A DNA stretch of 64,000 nucleotides from Pseudomonas baetica. GTDB lineage: Bacteria > Pseudomonadota > Gammaproteobacteria > Pseudomonadales > Pseudomonadaceae. Position 1 is the first letter of the stretch. Every line of letters begins with the position of its first letter. The notes under the pieces are model-generated. The model ran no database searches and was not told the origin of the DNA. It saw only the letters and a program-made list of their open reading frames with translations. The DNA lies in assembly GCF_019733355.1 (NCBI RefSeq), contig NZ_JAIHLQ010000010.1:1-64000 (forward strand). Reading direction: 5' to 3'. Made by a program: the position numbers and the translations under genes. Shown piece after piece: positions 17,403 to 28,009 of the stretch.

Positions 17403-18380
17403 ATGAAAGCCGTGCTGTGCAAAGCCTTCGGCCCTGCCGAGTCGCTGGTGCTGGAAGACGTCGCCAGTCCTGTCGCCAAGAAGAACGAAATCCTGCTGGA
17501 GGTGCATGCCGCCGGGGTCAACTTCCCGGACACGCTGATCATCGAGGGCAAATACCAATTCAAGCCGCCCTTCCCGTTCTCCCCGGGCGGTGAAGCGGCC
17601 GGCGTGGTCAGCGCCGTCGGCGAAAAGGTCAGTCATCTGAAGGTTGGCGACCGGGTCATGGCCCTGACCGGATGGGGCAGTTTCGCCGAGCAAGTCGCGG
17701 TGCCGGGCTACAACGTACTGCCGATTCCGCCGTCGATGGACTTCAACACTGCCGCCGCATTCAGCATGACCTACGGCACCTCGATGCACGCGCTCAAGCA
17801 ACGCGCCAACCTGCAACCGGGCGAAACCCTGCTGGTGCTCGGTGCATCCGGCGGTGTCGGTCTGGCTGCCGTGGAAATCGGCAAAGCCATGGGCGCCCGC
17901 GTCATCGCCGCTGCCAGCAGTGCGGAAAAACTCGCGGTGGCCAAGGCAGCCGGCGCCGACGAACTGATCAACTACAGCGAAACCAGCCTCAAGGACGAAA
18001 TCAAACGCCTCACCGACGGCCAAGGCGCTGATGTGATCTATGACCCGGTCGGCGGCGATCTTTTTGATCAAGCCGTGCGCGCCATCGCCTGGAACGGCCG
18101 CCTCTTGGTCGTCGGCTTCGCCAGCGGCCGCATTCCCGAACTGCCAGTCAACCTCGCCCTGCTCAAGGGCGCAGCGGTGGTCGGCGTGTTCTGGGGCTCC
18201 TTCGCCCAGCGCCAGCCGCAAGACAACGCAGCGAACTTCCAGCAGTTGTTCGGCTGGTTTGCCGAAGGCAAGTTAAAACCGTTGGTGTCGCAGGTGTATC
18301 CGCTGAGCAATGCGGCGCAGGCGATCAATGATCTTGGCCAGCGAAAAGCGGTGGGCAAGGTGGTGGTGCAGGTGCGCTAA
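17403..18380 (+). CDS. NADPH:quinone oxidoreductase, zinc-free MDR family
   Basis: A 325-aa medium-chain dehydrogenase/reductase of the quinone oxidoreductase branch. The N-terminal GroES-like domain (residues 1-125, with EVHAAGVNFPDTLIIEGKYQ) is followed by a Rossmann domain with GASGGVGLAAVEIGKAMGAR near residue 143, the NADPH-binding motif. Zinc-ligand cysteines are absent, as in the family. AAGGA precedes the ATG. It would reduce quinones or enones with NADPH. The true substrate cannot be read from sequence; related proteins are annotated as 2-haloacrylate reductase or Qor. Confidence 0.87.
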   Translation: MKAVLCKAFGPAESLVLEDVASPVAKKNEILLEVHAAGVNFPDTLIIEGKYQFKPPFPFSPGGEAAGVVSAVGEKVSHLKVGDRVMALTGWGSFAEQVAVPGYNVLPIPPSMDFNTAAAFSMTYGTSMHALKQRANLQPGETLLVLGASGGVGLAAVEIGKAMGARVIAAASSAEKLAVAKAAGADELINYSETSLKDEIKRLTDGQGADVIYDPVGGDLFDQAVRAIAWNGRLLVVGFASGRIPELPVNLALLKGAAVVGVFWGSFAQRQPQDNAANFQQLFGWFAEGKLKPLVSQVYPLSNAAQAINDLGQRKAVGKVVVQVR

Positions 18381-18397
18381 ACGCTGTTGCGCAGACG

Positions 18398-19030
18398 TCA
18401 GCCGCCGGACGCGCCTTGGAGGTCGCCCGGCAGCAGATGCTCCTGAATTTTCTGACTTTGCGACTGGATCAGACGCCCCTTGTCATCGAAGCGCAGCACG
18501 ATAAGCCAGTCGTAGACGTTATCCGGCCACTTTGGCCGGCCAGTGAGTGCCGGACCATCGCCGCCGAACTCCGCGATCAGCTTATTGATGTGACCGTGAT
18601 GCCAGGCGATCAACAGCGTATGCGCCTGATTGCTCTTGCGCAGCGTTTTGACCAGTTGCTCAAAGTCGCCATTGTCGTAAGGCTGCTCGATGGGCAACTG
18701 CAGGCGCTCGGCCAGCGGGGTCAGGGTCAAGCGCGAGCGGGCACTCTCAGCGGTATCGCCGGCCGCGATCAGGCGCTGGGGCGTAAGTGTTTCGCCCGCC
18801 AGTTTCAACGGGGTGAAATAGTCGGCATAGGCAACCGCGCGTTGCTCGCCTCGAGCATTGAGTCCTCTGCCTACATCAGGCTTTTCCGCATGACGAACGA
18901 TCAACACGGTGACATTGCGCAATCCCGGCGCAACGGGGTACTGCGCGAAACTCAGCGCCAGCACCGAAACAGTGAGCGCTATCGCGACTAACAATCGGGG
19001 CACCAACCTGCGAATTTTCAGGGCCATCAT
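18398..19030 (-). CDS. histidine phosphatase family protein, membrane-anchored or secreted
   Basis: A 210-aa protein with an N-terminal hydrophobic segment (about residues 9-30), so exported or anchored, followed by a histidine phosphatase domain: VLIVRHAEKP (the RH motif with the nucleophile histidine), RLIAAGDTAESARSR, and LLIAWHHGHINKL with the second catalytic histidine. The domain is short for the family. The substrate is unknown. It ends 17 bases after the converging quinone oxidoreductase gene and is divergent from glpT. Confidence 0.78.
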   Translation of the reverse strand: MMALKIRRLVPRLLVAIALTVSVLALSFAQYPVAPGLRNVTVLIVRHAEKPDVGRGLNARGEQRAVAYADYFTPLKLAGETLTPQRLIAAGDTAESARSRLTLTPLAERLQLPIEQPYDNGDFEQLVKTLRKSNQAHTLLIAWHHGHINKLIAEFGGDGPALTGRPKWPDNVYDWLIVLRFDDKGRLIQSQSQKIQEHLLPGDLQGASGG

Positions 19031-19253
19031 TCAACTCTGCTGAAGCAGTGGGGGTTACTGACGGCGAGTCTAAGACACAACGTATTGGACGCGACAAAAA
19101 CGCCCTGTTTTTACAGCTGAGCGACAGGTTCGTAAAAGAACATGCGACTTCCAACATTTTCCGCTGTTTTGCCAATGCGAACCGGTGCTATTTTCGGTAA
19201 CGAAACTGTAACATTCGCATCCGCAGTCAAAACAAGAAATCTGGAGCTCTTGA

Positions 19254-20603
19254 ATGTTTGCTTTCTTTCGTCCTGCCGCACATCAGGCTCCATTGCCTGA
19301 AGAAAAAATAGACAGCACCTACCGACGCCTGCGCTGGCAGATCTTCGCCGGTATTTTCATCGGCTACGCGGGTTATTACCTGCTGCGCAAAAACTTCTCC
19401 CTGGCCATGCCGTACCTGATCGACGAAGGCTACAGCCGTGGCGATCTGGGTCTGGCGATGTCGGCGATTGCCATTGCGTATGGCTTGTCGAAGTTCCTCA
19501 TGGGCCTGGTGTCCGACCGTTCCAACCCGCGCTTCTTCCTGCCGTTCGGCTTGCTGGTGTCGGCGGGGGTGATGTTCGTTTTCGGTTTCGCGCCTTGGGC
19601 GACGTCCAGCGTGACCATGATGTTCATTCTTCTGTTCATCAACGGCTGGGCCCAGGGCATGGGGTGGCCGCCGAGCGGACGCACCATGGTGCACTGGTGG
19701 TCGCAGAAGGAACGCGGCGGCGTGGTCTCGGTGTGGAACGTGGCGCACAACGTCGGCGGTGGCCTGATCGGCCCGCTGTTCCTGATCGGCATGGGCCTGT
19801 TCAACGACTGGCACGCAGCGTTCTATGTACCGGCAGCGGTAGCGCTGGGCGTGGCGGTGTTTGCCTTCATTACCATGCGCGACACCCCGCAATCGGTCGG
19901 CCTGCCGCCGATCGAGAAGTACAAGAACGATTACCCGGAAGGCTACGATTCCAGCCACGAAGACGAATTCAGCGCCAAGGAAATCTTCGTCAAATACGTG
20001 CTGCGCAACAAAATGCTCTGGTACATCGCCATGGCCAACGTCTTCGTCTACCTGCTGCGCTACGGCGTACTCGACTGGGCACCGACCTACCTCAAGGAAG
20101 CCAAGGGTTTCTCCGTGGATAAAACCTCGTGGGCCTATTTCTTCTACGAGTGGGCGGGTATTCCGGGCACGTTGCTGTGCGGCTGGATGTCGGACAAGAT
20201 CTTCCGTGGCAACCGCGGCCTGACCGGCATGGTGTTCATGGCGATGGTGACTGTCGCGACGCTGGTTTACTGGCTCAACCCGGCCGGCAACCCGACCGTC
20301 GACATGATCGCCCTGTTCTCGATCGGCTTCCTGATCTACGGCCCGGTGATGCTGATCGGTTTGCAGGCGCTGGAACTGGCGCCGAAGAAAGCTGCCGGTA
20401 CCGCCGCGGGCTTCACCGGTCTGTTCGGTTATCTGGGGGGGTCGGTCGCGGCCAGTGCAGCGATGGGCTACACCGTTGACCACTTCGGCTGGGACGGCGG
20501 TTTCGTCCTGCTGGTCGGCGCTTGCCTGTTGGCGATGGCCTTCCTGGCCCCGACGTTATGGCACAAGCAAGTCGCCAGTCAGAGCCGCGAAGCCGTCGCC
20601 TGA
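19254..20603 (+). CDS. glpT: glycerol-3-phosphate transporter GlpT
   Basis: A 449-aa major facilitator protein with 12 membrane segments that exchanges glycerol-3-phosphate for phosphate across the inner membrane. The N-terminus [20 protein letters not shown] and the [20 protein letters not shown] helix are characteristic, and [20 protein letters not shown] is the family motif. GGAG lies 6 bases before the ATG. It is also the route of fosfomycin entry in Pseudomonas. It is not next to glpF, glpK, glpD or glpR. Its last 25 bases overlap the end of the opposite-strand ChaC-like gene. Confidence 0.95.
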   Translation: MFAFFRPAAHQAPLPEEKIDSTYRRLRWQIFAGIFIGYAGYYLLRKNFSLAMPYLIDEGYSRGDLGLAMSAIAIAYGLSKFLMGLVSDRSNPRFFLPFGLLVSAGVMFVFGFAPWATSSVTMMFILLFINGWAQGMGWPPSGRTMVHWWSQKERGGVVSVWNVAHNVGGGLIGPLFLIGMGLFNDWHAAFYVPAAVALGVAVFAFITMRDTPQSVGLPPIEKYKNDYPEGYDSSHEDEFSAKEIFVKYVLRNKMLWYIAMANVFVYLLRYGVLDWAPTYLKEAKGFSVDKTSWAYFFYEWAGIPGTLLCGWMSDKIFRGNRGLTGMVFMAMVTVATLVYWLNPAGNPTVDMIALFSIGFLIYGPVMLIGLQALELAPKKAAGTAAGFTGLFGYLGGSVAASAAMGYTVDHFGWDGGFVLLVGACLLAMAFLAPTLWHKQVASQSREAVA

Positions 20604-21247
20604 TCGGCTTTTAATCGACAGCGCTTGAGCCGCGCCTCCAGATTCCGGTCTGGCATGGCGTGGCTGCGCAGGGCGTGGGCGGTCTGCTCGACATAATCGC
20701 GAGTGGTACCGTAACGCCCGCAAGCGCTTTCGAACACCTGGCTCAGCACATGATCCGGCAAGTTGCCGGCATAGCTGGGCAGGTGTCGCTCCAGAACAAA
20801 TCCCAACGCCTGAACCTGGCTGCCATCTTCGAGCCGGCAGTTGAGCCAGTGTGGCCGATAGGACGGGAACGGCATCTCGCGTTTCCACAGCGCATACAGC
20901 GAACTGTCGAGATTCTCTTGCGGCAAGCGATAGGCAAAGCCGCTGCACGAGCCGCCACGATCCAGACCAAAGACCAATCCGGGCATTTCCGGCGTACCCC
21001 GGTGTTCGTGCGACCACAGGTACAGGCCACGGTGGTAACCGTGCACTCGCCCGCGCACCCGCTCCACCGCTGTGCATTCCGGCCGCCAGATCAGCGATCC
21101 GTAGGCGAACAGCCACACCGGCCCGCCCTTGTGGCGCGCCATGGTCGATTGCATGGAGGCGAGAAGTTGTTCGTGCGTCAACTGCGGCCCAAGATCGAGC
21201 CGTGGAGGGTAAGCCAGGTTCAGAAAAGCGTTTTCAATGGCGCTCAT
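20579..21247 (-). CDS. gamma-glutamylcyclotransferase, ChaC family
   Basis: A 222-aa ChaC-like protein; the family cleaves glutathione (or gamma-glutamyl peptides) to 5-oxoproline. [14 protein letters not shown] is the substrate-binding YGSL loop, followed by [20 protein letters not shown]. The catalytic glutamate would be in the [18 protein letters not shown] region. An N-terminal extension (about 40 residues) precedes the domain. It overlaps the 3' end of glpT by 25 bases tail to tail. It would take part in glutathione turnover in the cytosol. Confidence 0.88.
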   Translation of the reverse strand: MSAIENAFLNLAYPPRLDLGPQLTHEQLLASMQSTMARHKGGPVWLFAYGSLIWRPECTAVERVRGRVHGYHRGLYLWSHEHRGTPEMPGLVFGLDRGGSCSGFAYRLPQENLDSSLYALWKREMPFPSYRPHWLNCRLEDGSQVQALGFVLERHLPSYAGNLPDHVLSQVFESACGRYGTTRDYVEQTAHALRSHAMPDRNLEARLKRCRLKADQATASRL

Positions 21248-21269
21248 GGCGAATAGCGTTCAGCTCCCC

Positions 21270-21443
21270 GCGGGTGATGAATTACTTAATAGAACGCACC
21301 GCTGAAACAATAAGGCACATATATTTAAAGGCAATTTAAGTGCCATGGCACAGTTCTTAATTAATTGCCTGATGGATATATAACCTACCGGTATTTATGT
21401 AATTGCATAAATACCGATCAGCTATATAGAGGGTTATAACGAC
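21270..21443. other. AT-rich intergenic island with a perfect hairpin
   Basis: About 170 bases are strikingly AT-rich compared with the high-GC neighbours. They include a perfect 11-bp inverted repeat, CGGTATTTATG (21389-21399) and CATAAATACCG (21406-21416), with a 6-nt loop and no T run. Also seen are GATATATAACC and CTATATAGAGGGTTATAAC. A 20-codon frame (21277-21339, MNYLIERTAETIR onward) exists but has only a weak ribosome binding site. It lies beyond the stops of the ubiD-reductase unit and before the ChaC gene start. It could hold an AT-rich promoter, a silencer-binding (H-NS/MvaT-type) target or a terminator. Confidence 0.6.
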
Positions 21444-22412
21444 TCAGGCACGTGGGGCGTAGGCAAACACATCAGCGCGCATCTGATGGGCATCCATCCC
21501 AGCCTCGACCAAAGCGTCGAGCGTGCCGTAGACCATGGCAGGTGAGCCGCTGGCGTAGACGTGCAGAGGCTTGAGATCCGGAAAGTCTTCACAGACCGCC
21601 TCGTGCAGCATCCCGCAGCGCCCTTCCCAGCCGCATTGGTCGCTGACGACTTTGTGCAGGAACAGATTCGGCAGCTTCAGCCACTCGTCCCAATGTTCGA
21701 TGTCATAAAAATCTTCCGGACGGCGCACGCCCCAGTACAGATGCACGGGATGCTTGAAGCCATTGGCACGGCAATGTTCGATCAAGCTGTGAATCTGACC
21801 CATGCCCGTACCGGCGGCGATCAACACCAGCGGCCCATCGGGCAGTTCGGCGAGGTGGGTGTCGCCCATTGGCAACTCGACGCGCACCATCGCGTTACGT
21901 TGCAACTGCTCGATCAGGCTCAACGCACTGGCTTCGCGCGCCAGTACGTGGATTTCCAGATCACGCCCTCCGTGCGGCGCCGACGCCATGGAGAACGCCG
22001 ATTTCTCGCCGTTCTCGCGCTCGATCATCAAATACTGCCCGGCGTGATAGCGCGGTGGTTTACCGGCCGGCGCGCGCAGGCGCACACGCCAGGTGTCGCC
22101 ACCCACGTCCCGGCATTCGATGACCTGACACGACAGGCTGCGCACCGGCAACTCTCCCAGCGCGAGCACGCCATCCCACAACAGGATGCAGTCTTCCAGC
22201 GGCTCGGCTATGCAAGTGTAGAACTCGCCGTGATCGTGCACCTTGCCAGCCTGTTCGACCCGGCCTTCCACCAGCAGCGCCGCGCACACATGACAGTTAC
22301 CGTTGCGGCAGCTTTGCGGGCAGTCGTAGCCCAGGCGCCGCGCTCCATCGAGAATCCGCTCACCGGGTTGTATCTCAAGCACCGCTCCGGAGGGCTGCAG
22401 GGTTACACGCAT
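21444..22412 (-). CDS. ferredoxin-NAD(P)H flavin reductase (CDP-6-deoxy-glucoseen reductase type)
   Basis: A 322-aa electron-transfer protein. A plant-type 2Fe-2S ferredoxin domain (residues 1-90, with cysteines 35, 40, 43 and 67) is fused to an FAD-binding barrel (YHAGQYLMIERENGEKSAFS) and an NAD(P)H domain (LVLIAAGTGMGQIHSLI). The ATG at 22412 overlaps the ubiD stop (TGATG), so the two are coupled. Annotation pipelines name this family after AscD of sugar metabolism, but no such pathway is present here. E. coli ubiD also neighbours a flavin reductase (fre), so supply of reduced flavin or electrons to quinone synthesis is a better guess. Confidence 0.88.
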   Translation of the reverse strand: MRVTLQPSGAVLEIQPGERILDGARRLGYDCPQSCRNGNCHVCAALLVEGRVEQAGKVHDHGEFYTCIAEPLEDCILLWDGVLALGELPVRSLSCQVIECRDVGGDTWRVRLRAPAGKPPRYHAGQYLMIERENGEKSAFSMASAPHGGRDLEIHVLAREASALSLIEQLQRNAMVRVELPMGDTHLAELPDGPLVLIAAGTGMGQIHSLIEHCRANGFKHPVHLYWGVRRPEDFYDIEHWDEWLKLPNLFLHKVVSDQCGWEGRCGMLHEAVCEDFPDLKPLHVYASGSPAMVYGTLDALVEAGMDAHQMRADVFAYAPRA

Positions 22413-23878
22413 CAATCTATTCCTAACTGATTCCAGATGGCATCGATCCGCTGAGTGACGGCGTCGTCCTTGACGATCACGCGGCCCCACTCGCGAGTGG
22501 TTTCGCCCGGCCACTTGTGTGTGGCATCCAGGCCCATTTTCGAACCCAGGCCGGAGACCGGCGAGGCGAAGTCCAGGTAGTCGATCGGCGTGTTATCGAT
22601 CATCACCGTGTCGCGCTTGGGGTCCATGCGCGTGGTGATGGCCCAGATCACGTCGTTCCAGTCCCGGGCGTTGATATCGTCGTCGGTGACGATAACGAAC
22701 TTGGTGTACATGAACTGTCGCAAAAACGACCAGACACCGAGCATCACGCGCTTGGCATGCCCCGGATACGACTTCTTCATCGTCACCACGGCCATGCGGT
22801 ACGAACAGCCTTCGGGCGGCAGGTAGAAGTCGGTGATCTCCGGGAACTGCTTCTGCAGGATCGGCACGAACACTTCATTCAGCGCCACGCCGAGAATGGC
22901 CGGCTCATCCGGCGGACGGCCGGTGTAGGTGCTGTGGTAGATCGGCTTGATCCGGTGGGTGATGCGCTCGACGGTGAACACCGGGAAGCTGTCGACTTCG
23001 TTGTAGTAGCCGGTATGGTCGCCATACGGACCTTCGTCGGCCATCTCGCCGGGATGGATCACGCCTTCAAGGATGATCTCGGCGCTGGCCGGCACTTGCA
23101 GGTCGTTGCCGCGGCACTTCACCAACTCAGTGCGGTTACCGCGCAGCAGACCGGCGAAAGCGTATTCGGAGAGGCTGTCCGGCACGGGGGTCACGGCGCC
23201 GAGAATGGTCGCCGGATCAGCGCCAAGGGCCACGGACACCGGGAACGGCTGGCCCGGGTGCTTCTCGCACCATTCGCGGTAATCCAGCGCGCCGCCACGG
23301 TGGCTGAGCCAGCGCATGATGACCTTGTTGCGGCCGATCACTTGTTGACGGTAGATGCCGAGGTTCTGGCGGTCCTTGTTCGGGCCTTTGGTGACGGTCA
23401 GGCCCCAGGTGATCAGCGGGCCGACGTCGCCGGGCCAGCAGGTTTGCACGGGCAGCATGGCCAGATCGACGTCATCGCCTTCGATGACCACTTCCTGACA
23501 CACCGCGTCTTTGACCACTTTCGGCGCCATCGAGATGATCTTGCGGAAGATCGGCAGCTTCGACCACGCGTCTTTCAAGCCCTTCGGCGGCTCAGGCTCT
23601 TTGAGGAAGGCCAGTAGCTTGCCGATTTCGCGCAGCTCGCTGACCGACTCGGCACCCATGCCCATCGCCACCCGCTCGGGGGTGCCGAACAGGTTGCCGA
23701 GCACCGGGATGTCATGGCCGGTCGGTTTCTCGAACAGCAACGCCGGGCCCTTGGCCCGCAGTGTGCGATCGCACACCTCGGTCATCTCCAGCACCGGCGA
23801 GACGGGAATCTGGATGCGTTTCAACTCTCCGCGCTGCTCAAGCTGCTGCACGAAATCCCGAAGATCCTTGAATTTCAT
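22412..23878 (-). CDS. ubiD: 4-hydroxy-3-polyprenylbenzoate decarboxylase UbiD
   Basis: A 488-aa prenylated-FMN-dependent decarboxylase of ubiquinone synthesis. The ATG at 23878 gives the typical [20 protein letters not shown] start; a TTG further upstream is in frame but unlikely. Conserved blocks include [20 protein letters not shown] (flavin and metal site), [20 protein letters not shown] and [11 protein letters not shown]. The partner UbiX that makes the prenylated flavin is not in the window. Translation is coupled to the downstream reductase. Confidence 0.96.
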   Translation of the reverse strand: MKFKDLRDFVQQLEQRGELKRIQIPVSPVLEMTEVCDRTLRAKGPALLFEKPTGHDIPVLGNLFGTPERVAMGMGAESVSELREIGKLLAFLKEPEPPKGLKDAWSKLPIFRKIISMAPKVVKDAVCQEVVIEGDDVDLAMLPVQTCWPGDVGPLITWGLTVTKGPNKDRQNLGIYRQQVIGRNKVIMRWLSHRGGALDYREWCEKHPGQPFPVSVALGADPATILGAVTPVPDSLSEYAFAGLLRGNRTELVKCRGNDLQVPASAEIILEGVIHPGEMADEGPYGDHTGYYNEVDSFPVFTVERITHRIKPIYHSTYTGRPPDEPAILGVALNEVFVPILQKQFPEITDFYLPPEGCSYRMAVVTMKKSYPGHAKRVMLGVWSFLRQFMYTKFVIVTDDDINARDWNDVIWAITTRMDPKRDTVMIDNTPIDYLDFASPVSGLGSKMGLDATHKWPGETTREWGRVIVKDDAVTQRIDAIWNQLGID

Positions 23879-23958
23879 TGACGATGGCACCCTCAAAATA
23901 GGCGTACATCCTACCTGCTCTGACGGGCAAACAGCAGCCCGTCAGCGCCTGGCATCGC

Positions 23959-25914
23959 TCAATTGTGGCTCGTACCCAGCAGCAACGGCGCAAACAGGGG
24001 ACTCAGTCTGGCGCTGCCCACATCAGAGAGGTGATCCTCATCCTTGTATTGGGAATGACCGTTGACCTCGATGCTGCAGATCCCGTTGGCGCACATCAGC
24101 GGCGTTGGATCGATCACATGCACCCCTGGGTCGGCGGCACTGATGGCGTCGAACAAGACACCGATGAAATGCTGGCGCGCCAGATGTTCCTCCAGTGGAC
24201 GACCGAGCCCCTCGGTCGAACGCCCAATCCGCGCCAGGCTGGTCAGTCGATTGATGCTGCCTTTGCGCTGCAGCGGCACTTCCTTGAACAACCAGACTTG
24301 CGCCCCCGCCTCTCGCAACGCAGCCACGCGCGCCTTCAGCGCGGCGGCCATGCGTTGCTCGGCCTGGGCAGTATCGTCGTGTGAATTGAGCAACACTTTC
24401 TTGTCACCGTCTTCGCGGCCGTACACATAAAGGCTCCAGTTGGAAGCCAGTACCACATCCTTGATGCCAAGGCTGCGCACCCGCTCCATGGTCTGTTCGT
24501 TGAAATCCTTGCAGCGCTGACGCGGGTCATCACTGAGAATCGGCGGACAGGCGCTCATGCTGTACAGCCATACCGGACGCCCCTCGCGACGGGCATTGCT
24601 CTCGATGGCCGGCAGCAAGGCGGCGGCATGGCTGTCACCCCAGAACAACTGAGTGGCCGGGACATTCTCCTTGCCACCCACCAGACAGGCCTTGTCCAGC
24701 GACTTGTCCTGGGTGACCAACATGCATTTCATCTGCCCTGCATGCCACTCACGGGACTGCGCGTACTCCAGCGCCTTACCGGTCAGGCGCTGAGGAACAC
24801 CATCGGCCGAACGGATCGCCGATCCCGTTGCCACGAGCACAACGATGGCCGCAAGACCTCCCGCCAGCACCGCATTGCGAGAGACAAGCAGGCGTTTTTC
24901 CCGCAAAGGCAACTCGACATAGCGCAAACTCAGCCACGCAAGGCCCAGCGCCAAGGCTATCCAGGCAATCGCCTCCAATGGCTGAATGCCGTCGATCGAA
25001 ATAGCGTTGGCGTAGACATACACCGGCCAGTGCCACAGATACAGGGAATAAGAGAGCAACCCGACCCAAACCAATGCTGGCAGGCTCAACAACCGCGCGG
25101 TCCAACTAGCCCCTTGCGCGCCCGACCAGATCAACGCCGTTGTGCCCAGCACCGGCAACAACGCCGCCCAGCCCGGGAAAACCGTGGCCTTGTCAAAGAT
25201 GAACACCGCGCCCAAAACCGCCGCCAGACCGGCGAGGCCCACTGCCTGATACAGCCAGGGACGCACAGCACGTTTCGGCGCTGGCATCACCGCGAGCATC
25301 GCGCCGCACAACAACTCCCAAGCGCGGGTCGGCAGTGAGAAGAACGCGAAGTCCGGCTTTTGTTCGATGTAGGTGATGTTCAAGCCAAACGACACCAACA
25401 GCACCGCGAACAACATCCAGCGCCAATGCCGGACATAACGGATCAGCGCAGCCATCAGCAGTGGAAAGAAGATGTAGTACTGCTCTTCCACCGCCAGCGA
25501 CCAGGTATGCAGCAGCGGTTTCAGATCAGAAGCAGGCTGGAAGTAGCCGTCCTCGCGCATGAACAGAATGTTGGAGATAAACAGAGACTGATAGCGCACC
25601 GTTCGGCCCAGCTCGGAGAAGTCCTTGGCCGTCAGCAGCAACCAGCCCAGCGCCAGCGTCACCAGCATGACCACGGTCAGGGCAGGAATGATGCGGCGGG
25701 CACGGCGCGCCCAGAAATCGATGAAGCTGAAGCGCTGAGCGCTGATTTCGCGGAACAGGATGGTGGTGATCAGGAAGCCGGAAATGACGAAAAAGACGTC
25801 AACCCCGACAAAGCCCCCACTGAATGTACTGAATCCGAAATGAAACAGTACGACGGGAATAACCGCCAGTGCCCGTAATCCGTCGATATCACGGCGATTG
25901 CCAAACGTATGCAT
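23959..25914 (-). CDS. OafA-type acyltransferase with C-terminal SGNH domain
   Basis: A 651-aa membrane O-acyltransferase. The acyltransferase-3 domain (residues 5-360, about 10-11 helices) carries RRDIDGLRALAVIPVVLFHF with the conserved arginine and histidine, and HTWSLAVEEQYYIFFPL. A periplasmic SGNH hydrolase-like domain follows, with WGDSH at 425-429 (serine 428) and the DEDH dyad at 625-628. Such proteins O-acetylate lipopolysaccharide, peptidoglycan or exopolysaccharide at the outer face of the inner membrane. No polysaccharide cluster is next to it, so the acceptor is unknown. It is transcribed away from the rho terminator. Confidence 0.9.
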   Translation of the reverse strand: MHTFGNRRDIDGLRALAVIPVVLFHFGFSTFSGGFVGVDVFFVISGFLITTILFREISAQRFSFIDFWARRARRIIPALTVVMLVTLALGWLLLTAKDFSELGRTVRYQSLFISNILFMREDGYFQPASDLKPLLHTWSLAVEEQYYIFFPLLMAALIRYVRHWRWMLFAVLLVSFGLNITYIEQKPDFAFFSLPTRAWELLCGAMLAVMPAPKRAVRPWLYQAVGLAGLAAVLGAVFIFDKATVFPGWAALLPVLGTTALIWSGAQGASWTARLLSLPALVWVGLLSYSLYLWHWPVYVYANAISIDGIQPLEAIAWIALALGLAWLSLRYVELPLREKRLLVSRNAVLAGGLAAIVVLVATGSAIRSADGVPQRLTGKALEYAQSREWHAGQMKCMLVTQDKSLDKACLVGGKENVPATQLFWGDSHAAALLPAIESNARREGRPVWLYSMSACPPILSDDPRQRCKDFNEQTMERVRSLGIKDVVLASNWSLYVYGREDGDKKVLLNSHDDTAQAEQRMAAALKARVAALREAGAQVWLFKEVPLQRKGSINRLTSLARIGRSTEGLGRPLEEHLARQHFIGVLFDAISAADPGVHVIDPTPLMCANGICSIEVNGHSQYKDEDHLSDVGSARLSPLFAPLLLGTSHN

Positions 25915-26006
25915 GAAAGCCCTTTCTTTGTTTTGGATACAAACCTAGAAAGGGAGACCGTTATCAGCCGCGTAAAATTCAATCCCGAACACCAATAATC
26001 CAGCGC

Positions 26007-26040
26007 AAAAAAAACGCCCCTTTTCGGGGCGCTTTTTTTA
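26007..26040 (-). terminator. Rho-independent terminator of rho
   Basis: A GC stem (CGCCCC/GGGGCG) extended by A:T pairs is flanked by long A and T runs on both sides, so it could act in either direction. It starts 11 bases after the rho stop. The rest of 25915-26006 holds the start region of the acyltransferase gene. Confidence 0.9.
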
Positions 26041-26051
26041 ACAGCGGCGTC

Positions 26052-27311
<1,260 letters not shown>

Positions 27312-27509
27312 ATAGGAATGACGTAATCATTTATGGAGGGGGGGGAAATTAAGCTTTTGGCTTAATGAGGCCGCGCCGCGGAGAAGGCGACAGGATCGCG
27401 TACTTATTCGAAAAGGAGTGCGTCGGCGACGGCTAGCAGGGGGCAGTGGAGAAACCATTGCGGGGCCGAATGTACCACCTGAGTTTCGGAGCGTCTAGCC
27501 CTGAATACG
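27312..27509 (-). promoter_or_regulatory. rho leader: C-rich, possible rut site, with hairpin
   Basis: The leader on the minus strand contains a perfect 7-bp hairpin ATTAAGC-CAAAA-GCTTAAT (27366-27348), followed at once by an 8-base C run (27345-27338) in TTTCCCCCCCCTCC. An earlier C-rich patch, GCCCCCTGCTAGCCGTCGCC, lies at about 27445-27426. Rho prefers unstructured, C-rich, G-poor RNA and E. coli rho is autoregulated by Rho in its leader. Autoregulation here is inference. Confidence 0.5.
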
Positions 27510-27541
27510 CAAAAAGCCCCGCAAAATGCGAGGCTTTTTTT
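27510..27541 (-). terminator. Rho-independent terminator of trxA
   Basis: AAAAAGCCCCGC pairs with GCGAGGCTTTTTT (one mismatch) around a short A-rich loop, with T runs on both sides. It separates trxA from rho. Confidence 0.88.
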
Positions 27542-27559
27542 GGCCTTTTATGGCGACGC

Positions 27560-27889
27560 TTAAATGTTGGCGTCGAGGAAAGCAGCCAGTTGCGACTTCG
27601 ACAGGGCGCCGACTTTGGTCGCTTCAACGTTGCCGTTCTTGAACAGCATTAGAGTAGGAATACCACGCACGCCGTGCTTGGCCGGGGTTTCCTGGTTTTC
27701 GTCGATGTTCAGTTTGGCAACGGTCAGCTTGCCTTTGTAAGTCTCGGCAATCTCGTCCAGAACCGGAGCGATCATTTTGCATGGGCCGCACCATTCAGCC
27801 CAGTAGTCGACCAATACAGCGCCTTCGGCCTTGAGTACGTCGGCTTCGAAGCTAGCGTCGCTAACGTGTTTGATAAGATCGCTGCTCAT
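27560..27889 (-). CDS. trxA: thioredoxin 1
   Basis: A 109-aa thioredoxin with the WCGPC redox centre at residues 33-37 and the cis-proline segment [10 protein letters not shown]. It keeps cytosolic proteins reduced and supplies electrons to ribonucleotide reductase and peroxide defence. Length and fold features match E. coli TrxA. GAGAATTCC precedes the ATG. It has its own terminator before rho. Confidence 0.97.
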   Translation of the reverse strand: MSSDLIKHVSDASFEADVLKAEGAVLVDYWAEWCGPCKMIAPVLDEIAETYKGKLTVAKLNIDENQETPAKHGVRGIPTLMLFKNGNVEATKVGALSKSQLAAFLDANI

Positions 27890-28009
27890 GGAATTCTCCA
27901 GGTTGTAAGCAAAAAAACGTGGCCCATCATATCCGCCCTTCCTCCGTTCAGGAAGCCGCAGATGATTGAGTCTTGCTATGGTGCCCCATGAGTTTGGGTA
28001 TAGCTCAAG

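Noticed and set aside
21277..21339. 20-codon peptide in the AT-rich island
   Set aside because: Start context is weak and length too short to judge; kept only as a remark on the island.
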